A stretch of 64,000 nt of DNA, taken from Oerskovia turbata. GTDB lineage: Bacteria; Actinomycetota; Actinomycetes; Actinomycetales; Cellulomonadaceae. The translations under genes and the position numbers were made by a program. The stretch spans positions 62,001 through 126,000 of the forward strand of contig NZ_JOFV01000003.1 in the NCBI RefSeq assembly GCF_000718325.1, read 5' to 3'. Positions within the stretch are counted from its first letter, which is position 1. Each line of letters starts with the position of its first letter. The notes under the pieces are model-generated. The model did no database searches and was not told the origin of the DNA. It saw only the letters and a list, made by a program, of their open reading frames with translations. Of this stretch, positions 58,991 to 64,000 are shown in pieces.

Positions 58991-61189
58991 TCAGTCCTTG
59001 TCCTGGTCCGCCATCTTCGCGAGCATCTTGTTGTACTCGTCCATCTCGACGTCGCCGACCTGGTCGACGCGGCGGTCGCGGCGCTTGGCGTCCTTCTCGT
59101 CGGACCGTGCCCACATGACCGCGACGACGATCGCGAGCGACAGCGTCGGCAGCTCGCCGATCCCCCACGCGACGCCGCCGCCGCGCTGCTGGTCCTCGAT
59201 CGCGCTGATCCCCCAGTCGTGGCCCATGAGCCCGAACCACTCGGGCACGAGCAGCGCCGTGCCGGTCGTGAGCGACACCCCGAAGAACGCGTGGAACGCC
59301 ATCGTGACGAGCAGGAGCAGGAGCCGCTGCGGCCACCCGGGCCGGTGGGGACCGGGGTCGATCCCGACGAGCGCGTTCGCGAACAGGTACCCGGCGAGCG
59401 TGAAGTGCAGGAGCATCGCGAGGTGCCCGACGTACGTCGTCATCGCGAGCTCGAACGCGGGCGTGTAGTAGAAGACGATCATCGACCCGGCGAAGTTGAT
59501 CGCCGCGACGATCGGGTTGGCGAAGAACTGCCCCCACTTCGAGGTCACGAGCGCGAGGACCCACTCGCGCGGCCCGCGCGAACCGTCCTTGCGCACGGGC
59601 ACGGCCCGCAGCAGCAGGGTCACGGGCGCGGCCAGCACGAGGAAGATGGGCACGACCATCGCGAGCACCATGTGCTGGACCATGTGCGCGCTGAACAGCA
59701 CGTGGCCGTACACCGCGGGCCCGCCGTTGGTCACCCAGAACAGGACGACGATCCCGGCGCACCACGAGACGGTCCGGCCCAGGGGCCACCTGTCGCCGCG
59801 CTTCGCGAGGCGCCGGACCCAGCGCAGGTAGACGACGAGGGCCGCGACGCACGCGAACGCGGGCAGCAGGTCCCAGCGCCACTCGGAGAACCAGCGTCCG
59901 AGGTCGGGCTCGGGGGGCAGCGGGTGACCGGTCACGAGCTCGGCCGGGGTCGGGAGCGCGATCGGCTCGTCGGGCACGGGAGGTGCCGTCGACCCGAGCG
60001 CGACGGCCACGCCGGACACCGCGCCCATGACGAGGAGCTCGACCGCGACGAGCCGCCAGAACAGCCACGTCGCGGCCTTCTCTGCGGCGGCCTGCGGTCC
60101 GCCCTTCCCGTTCGTCTGCCCGACGGCGGAGCCTCCCGCCGTCCCCGGCTCGCCCGCGGCGACGGCACGGTCGGACGTGCCGGACGTGCCGGTCGTGCGC
60201 GGTCCGCGGGCGGGGCCACCGACGACCTGGAGCCGTCGCACGACGAGCTCGCGGTGTGCGAACCCGATGGCGCCGAGCACGACGATGAGGCCGATCTTGG
60301 TGAGGATGAGCACGCCGTAGTCGGTGTTGAGCCCGGCGAGGCCGCCGAGCCGGATCCAGGCGTTGGCGACGCCGGAGACGGCGACCGCGACGAAGGACCA
60401 GCCCGCGATCGAGGAATAGCGCGAGACCGAGGACGCGAAGGCGGTGCGGTCGAGCCCGCCGCGCAGCCGGACGATCGCGAGGACCCCGAGCCCGCCGATC
60501 CACAGGGCCGCTCCGCCGAGGTGGAGGAACATCGAGGAGATGGCGAGCTCGTGGCTCGCGGCGCCGGCGGTGTGGCCGGTGTTGGCCTGGAACGCGAGGG
60601 CCGAGAACGCGAGCAGCGCCGTCCACAGTGCGCCGGTCGCGGTGCGGACCGCGAACGCGCACGCCGAGGTCAGCGCCGCGACGACGATGACGCCCAGGAG
60701 GCTGCGGCCGAGCGAGATCTGCGTGACGAACGCCGCGAGCTGTTCGCCGAACCCGACGCTCGTGACGGGCATGCTCGACAGGACCGAGTAGCGCAGGATC
60801 ATCTGGACGACGGTGAGCACGGCCCACACGGCCGAGGCGGCTCCTGCGACCCCGAGTGCCTTGCGCAGCGGTGGCCCGGCGGGCAGCACGCAGGCCGCGA
60901 GGACGAGGGACCCGATGGTCAGGGCGATCGCGAGCTCGGTCAGCGTGGTCGAGATCGGCAGCCCCCAGCGTGCGACGGCACCGGGGTCGGCGAACCCTGC
61001 GAGGGGCTGGAACGCCCCGGAGAAGGCTCCCGCGGCGACCACCGAGAGGATCGCGACGACCACGGCCGCAGGCCCGGAGAGCACGAGCCACCAGGGGTTG
61101 CGGGGTGCGTCGGCGACGCCTCGACCGGGGGACTGCGCGGCCCGGTCGGGCGCGGTTCCTGAGGTGCTGCGGGGGGCGGTGGCGGTCAC
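58991..61189 (-). CDS. CopD-CtaG fusion: copper resistance D domain plus cytochrome c oxidase assembly protein
   Basis: 732 aa, about 16 membrane segments. The first half is a CopD-like domain (SALAFQANTGHTAGAASHELAISSMFLHLGGAALWIGGLGVL with its histidines). A hydrophilic Gly/Thr-rich cytoplasmic linker near residues 315-355 follows, and the second half is caa3-type CtaG (FSAHMVQHMVLAMVVPIFLVLAAP, MAFHAFFGVSL, and a closing MWARSDEKDAKRRDRR). This fusion is common in actinobacteria and serves copper delivery to cytochrome oxidase. The GTG start has TACCCT exactly 6 nt upstream and no ribosome-binding site, so it is probably leaderless. Confidence 0.93.
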   Translation of the reverse strand: MTATAPRSTSGTAPDRAAQSPGRGVADAPRNPWWLVLSGPAAVVVAILSVVAAGAFSGAFQPLAGFADPGAVARWGLPISTTLTELAIALTIGSLVLAACVLPAGPPLRKALGVAGAASAVWAVLTVVQMILRYSVLSSMPVTSVGFGEQLAAFVTQISLGRSLLGVIVVAALTSACAFAVRTATGALWTALLAFSALAFQANTGHTAGAASHELAISSMFLHLGGAALWIGGLGVLAIVRLRGGLDRTAFASSVSRYSSIAGWSFVAVAVSGVANAWIRLGGLAGLNTDYGVLILTKIGLIVVLGAIGFAHRELVVRRLQVVGGPARGPRTTGTSGTSDRAVAAGEPGTAGGSAVGQTNGKGGPQAAAEKAATWLFWRLVAVELLVMGAVSGVAVALGSTAPPVPDEPIALPTPAELVTGHPLPPEPDLGRWFSEWRWDLLPAFACVAALVVYLRWVRRLAKRGDRWPLGRTVSWCAGIVVLFWVTNGGPAVYGHVLFSAHMVQHMVLAMVVPIFLVLAAPVTLLLRAVPVRKDGSRGPREWVLALVTSKWGQFFANPIVAAINFAGSMIVFYYTPAFELAMTTYVGHLAMLLHFTLAGYLFANALVGIDPGPHRPGWPQRLLLLLVTMAFHAFFGVSLTTGTALLVPEWFGLMGHDWGISAIEDQQRGGGVAWGIGELPTLSLAIVVAVMWARSDEKDAKRRDRRVDQVGDVEMDEYNKMLAKMADQDKD

Positions 61190-61429
61190 CCGACCAGGGT
61201 AGGCGGCATGCGGGTGATCGCGGTATTCCCGTCGGGCCGCGGACTCCGGGGACCGGGCCGTCGAGGCGCCCCGGGGCCTCCCGGCGGGGACCTCTCCCCG
61301 TGCCTCGCCGGTGGACGAGGCGCCGCGGCGCGAGGCACCCGCTGGCATACTGGGCCGGGTTCGCACGGCGTCCCGCTCCCGGGCCGGGCCTCGTCACTCC
61401 TCCCCCGAGCACACGCGAAGGACCTCACC

Positions 61430-62428
61430 ATGGCCACAGGTCACGGCAGCATCTCCACGACGGACCTGGACCGTGCGGGTCACCTGCTCAAGCGCGTCGA
61501 GCAGGTGTTCGACGAGCGCGTCGTCGGGCAGGAGGCCCTGCGCACGGCCCTGGTCAGCTCGCTCCTCGCGGGGGGCCACATCCTGCTGGAGTCCGTCCCG
61601 GGTCTCGCCAAGACCACGGCCGCGCAGACGCTGGCCGCGGCGATCGACGGGTCGTTCCGCCGTATCCAGTGCACGCCGGACCTCATGCCGAACGACATCG
61701 TGGGTACGCAGATCTACAACTACGCGACCGGGTCCTTCACGACGCAGCTCGGGCCCGTGCACGCGAACCTCGTCCTGCTCGACGAGATCAACCGGTCGAG
61801 CGCCAAGACGCAGTCGGCGATGCTCGAGGCGATGCAGGAGAAGCAGACGTCGATCGGCGGCGAGAACTTCCCGCTGCCGTCGCCGTTCATGGTCCTGGCG
61901 ACGCAGAACCCCATCGAGGAGGAGGGCACGTACGTGCTGCCCGAGGCCCAGATGGACCGCTTCCTCATGAAGGAGGTGCTGACGTACCCGGCCCCGCAGC
62001 AGGAGCTCGAGATCCTCGACCGCATCTCGACGGGCCGCATGTCGGCGCCTCTCACGGCCGAGCCGATCAGCATCGACGACGTGGTCTTCCTCCAGCGCCT
62101 GGTCGACGACGTGTACGTGGACGAGTCGATCAAGCGGTACATCGTCGATCTCATCAACACGACGCGTCTGTCGGGTCCGCGGCCGGTGCCGGGCCTCGAC
62201 CGGCACGTGCGGGTCGGCGCGAGCCCGCGTGGTGGGATCGCGCTCATGCGCGTGGGTCAGGCGCTCGCGATCCAGGCGGGTCGTGCGTACGTCGTCCCGG
62301 ACGACATCAAGGCGGTCCGTTACTCGGTCCTGCGTCACCGCCTGGTCCGTACGTTCGACGCGCTCGCGACCGACGTCGCGCCCGAGCAGCTCATCGACGC
62401 CGTGTTCGACGCGGTCCCGACCCCGTAG
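61430..62428 (+). CDS. MoxR family AAA+ ATPase
   Basis: 332 aa. Walker A GLAKTTAAQT (Lys61), Walker B LVLLDEINRS, sensor FMVLATQNPIEEEGTYVLPEAQMDRFL and the C-terminal lid. MoxR ATPases act as chaperones that insert metal ions or remodel partner proteins, together with DUF58 and VWA proteins, which are encoded downstream in the standard order. GAAGGA precedes the ATG by 10 nt. It begins an operon that runs off the window. Confidence 0.96.
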   Translation: MATGHGSISTTDLDRAGHLLKRVEQVFDERVVGQEALRTALVSSLLAGGHILLESVPGLAKTTAAQTLAAAIDGSFRRIQCTPDLMPNDIVGTQIYNYATGSFTTQLGPVHANLVLLDEINRSSAKTQSAMLEAMQEKQTSIGGENFPLPSPFMVLATQNPIEEEGTYVLPEAQMDRFLMKEVLTYPAPQQELEILDRISTGRMSAPLTAEPISIDDVVFLQRLVDDVYVDESIKRYIVDLINTTRLSGPRPVPGLDRHVRVGASPRGGIALMRVGQALAIQAGRAYVVPDDIKAVRYSVLRHRLVRTFDALATDVAPEQLIDAVFDAVPTP

Positions 62429-62436
62429 GGCTCCCC

Positions 62437-63387
62437 ATGACAGACGTGTCGCGACTGGCCCAGGTGCGGGCCAGGCTCGAGCTCCCGCTGGCCCGGCGGG
62501 CCTCGGGGCTGCTCGAGGGGCGGCACCGTTCGATCCTCAAGGGGCACGGGCAGGACTTCGACGACCTCCACCTGTACGCGCCGGGCGAGGACGTGGGCGA
62601 CATCGACTGGAAGTCGAGCGCTCGCGCGGGCATCCCCGTGGTGCGCCGGTTCGTGCGCGAGTCCAACGTGAACCTCGTCCTGGTCGTGGACACGGGCCGC
62701 AACATGGGGGCGACGGCGGCGAGCGGGGAGCCCAAGGCCGACGTCGTGAGCTTCTGCTGCGCGCTCGTGGCGTACCTCGCGCGTGACCGTGGCGACCGGG
62801 TCGCGCTCGTCGCGGCGGATGCGGAGCGCGTGGTCCAGCTTCCTCCTCGGGCGAGCACGCGGGACCTCGAGCTCCTGCTCCGCACGGTCGAGGGGCAGCT
62901 GGGCGTCGACGCGCCCGCGAGCGACCTGAACCGCGCGCTCGACCGGGCGCTCAACGCCTTCCGGCGCCGGTCGCTCATGGTCGTCGTGACCGACGAGGCC
63001 CGCCCTGGTCCGGAGCACGAGCGCCTGCTGCGGCGTCTGCGCGTGCGCCACGAGGTCATGGTCGTCGCGGTCGCGGACCTGTCGCCCGTCGCGGGCGGCC
63101 TCGTGCCGGCGGGTGCGGACCACGCGATCGCGGCCGGTCCGACGGGCCGGGCCTCCCGGCGGGCGACGCAGGTCGCCGACGTCGACGGCACGCTCGACCT
63201 GCCGCCGTTCCTGCGTGGTCGGGCGGACGTCGCAGCGGGTGCGGCGCAGGCCGCGCAGTCCCGGCGCGAGTCGGTCGTGGCCCTGCTGCGTTCGCTCGAG
63301 ACGGAGGCCGTGAGCGTGACCGGGACGCACGACGTCGTGCCGCGCTTCGTCGAGCTGCTGGGGAGGGCGAAGCGTGCCCGACGATGA
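62437..63387 (+). CDS. DUF58 domain-containing protein
   Basis: 316 aa. The DUF58 signature YAPGEDVGDIDWKSSARAGIPVVRRFVRES lies near residues 48-77 (in parts), followed by a VWA-like fold beginning NLVLVVDTGRNMG with the MIDAS-like D-T-G-R. It is a usual partner of MoxR. It follows MoxR by 8 bp and overlaps the next gene by 14 bp. Confidence 0.94.
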   Translation: MTDVSRLAQVRARLELPLARRASGLLEGRHRSILKGHGQDFDDLHLYAPGEDVGDIDWKSSARAGIPVVRRFVRESNVNLVLVVDTGRNMGATAASGEPKADVVSFCCALVAYLARDRGDRVALVAADAERVVQLPPRASTRDLELLLRTVEGQLGVDAPASDLNRALDRALNAFRRRSLMVVVTDEARPGPEHERLLRRLRVRHEVMVVAVADLSPVAGGLVPAGADHAIAAGPTGRASRRATQVADVDGTLDLPPFLRGRADVAAGAAQAAQSRRESVVALLRSLETEAVSVTGTHDVVPRFVELLGRAKRARR

Positions 63388-63901
63388 GCTGTACGCCCCC
63401 GCGCTGTACAGCGGCTGGTGGGCGGCCCTCGGGGTGGTCCTCGTGCTGCTGGTCGTGGGCTGGGTCGTGTTCGCGCTGGCGTCCACGCGCGCGTCGGCCC
63501 AGGAGAAGGCTTCACGGTTCGCGCCGCCCTGGGCGGCCCCGGGGCTCCACGACCCGTTCGCGGGGCTGCGCGTCGAGTTCGCGTCGCGCCTCGACGCGGT
63601 CGAGGCGACGTATCTCGCGGGCGGGCTCGACGAGCGCGGTCTGCACCTGGCGTTGTCCAAGGAGGTCCGCGGGTTCGCGTCGGGTCGCCTGGGCGTCGAC
63701 GCGTCGGTGCTGACCCTCTCGGAGATCGAGCACATGACGGGCACGCAGCACCTGACCCGCCTGATCGCCCGGTACTACCACCCGTCGTTCGCGGAGGACG
63801 AGGCGTGGGAGCACGCGCCGCCGACCGGGCGGGACCTGGCCGGCACGCCCACGGGCAGGGAGTCGATCGACCGCGCCCGTTCGGTGGTGAGGACGTGGTG
63901 A
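63374..63901 (+). CDS. Single-pass membrane protein of the MoxR cluster
   Basis: 175 aa. One membrane segment near the N-terminus (WWAALGVVLVLLVVGWVVFALA), then a cytoplasmic helical domain (FAGLRVEFASRLDAVEATYLAGGLDERGLHLALSKEVRGFASG in parts). Its position between DUF58 and a VWA protein matches DUF4381-like components of MoxR operons. GTG start, overlapping the DUF58 gene by 14 bp. Confidence 0.75.
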   Translation: MPDDELYAPALYSGWWAALGVVLVLLVVGWVVFALASTRASAQEKASRFAPPWAAPGLHDPFAGLRVEFASRLDAVEATYLAGGLDERGLHLALSKEVRGFASGRLGVDASVLTLSEIEHMTGTQHLTRLIARYYHPSFAEDEAWEHAPPTGRDLAGTPTGRESIDRARSVVRTW

Positions 63902-64000
63902 CGCCGGGTCCGCAGGGCGCCTCGATCCTGTGGCCGTGGCTGCTGGCCGCGGTCGTGGTCCTCGTCCTGGCCGCGGGTGCGACGGGGTGGTGGCTCGCGC
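63898..64000 (+). CDS. Start of a membrane-anchored protein, likely VWA domain (partial)
   Basis: 34 residues are visible before the window ends: VTPGPQGASILWPW then a membrane segment (LLAAVVVLVLAAGATGWWLA). GTG overlaps the previous stop (GTGA). By position in the MoxR-DUF58 operon this is most likely a BatA-like VWA protein, but the VWA domain itself is outside the window. Confidence 0.6.
   Translation, partial: MTPGPQGASILWPWLLAAVVVLVLAAGATGWWLA

Noticed and set aside
58422..61412. A 996-codon minus-strand frame overlapping the CtaG-CopD gene and part of the AbiEi-like gene
   Set aside because: Arg/Pro-rich low-complexity translation; the other frame encodes recognisable membrane segments.

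Overview
The window comes from a very GC-rich (about 70% or more by eye) actinobacterium. Codon third positions are almost all G or C, and GTG and TTG starts are common. Many genes have a leaderless start (TANNNT, then 6-7 nt, then ATG/GTG). DasR-like and DtxR-like operators are present. The gene content (narGHJI, heme uptake, a TipA-type regulator, beta-glucan utilisation, phosphonate utilisation, a CtaG/CopD fusion) fits a Micrococcales soil bacterium of the Cellulomonas/Oerskovia/Promicromonospora kind. That placement is an inference. I see no rRNA, tRNA, CRISPR array, transposase or prophage.

Layout. 1-1603: end of narH, then narJ and narI. 1617-6839: pirin, a hypothetical gene, a DinB-like protein, a monooxygenase-fold protein and a sugar MFS porter, all on the minus strand. 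Inside this stretch, 2742-3312 is a gene-free gap with a strong hairpin and a cluster of DnaA-box-like sites. 6957-10521: DUF779 protein, aldehyde dehydrogenase and GAF regulator. 10653-14769: TetR regulator, CPBP protease, a kinase-fold protein and an MFS exporter. 14816-19360: iron-regulated heme acquisition (heme oxygenase plus an HmuTUV-type ABC importer, each unit behind a DtxR-like box). 19430-26036: TipA-like regulator with a textbook MerR promoter, HAD phosphatase, RibD/DHFR-like reductase, a DrrAB-type exporter with a divergent TetR gene, and a DUF308 protein. 26211-28637: TrkH-type K+ channel and a sugar-phosphate isomerase. 28750-34765: a split N-acetylglucosamine-type PTS (a mini HPr-like ORF, HPr, EI, EIIC, DasR-like GntR, two EIIBs, EIIA) with three dre-like operators. 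34838-39501: thioredoxin/NHL protein, WYL regulator, alpha/beta hydrolase. 39619-48221: a beta-glucan/oligosaccharide locus (clan GH-Q phosphorylase, TetR, ABC importer, GH1 beta-glucosidase). 48400-51535: small membrane protein, S9 peptidase, lipoprotein. 51570-57727: phosphonate locus (PhnX-like HAD, GntR, FAD oxidoreductase, PhnDCE-like importer) around a perfect operator palindrome. 57835-64000: AbiEi/DUF559-like protein, CtaG-CopD fusion, and a MoxR-DUF58-VWA cluster that runs off the end.

The most unusual content is a set of short palindromic DNA elements in at least four families, each with a fixed or nearly fixed length. Family A is exactly 42 bp, family D exactly 53 bp, family B 76-78 bp with three motif copies, family C about 68 bp with four motif copies. 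Arms within a family differ in sequence but stay self-complementary, so hairpin structure looks conserved rather than sequence. Most copies lie at gene ends, but three family A copies lie inside two protein-coding genes. All three are in frame and all encode the same kind of peptide, V-S-E-(P/R)-A-S-A...A-G-S-D. A further 105-bp palindromic segment sits in frame in one of those genes. These behave like protein-inserting palindromic elements and are the main candidate for something undescribed here.
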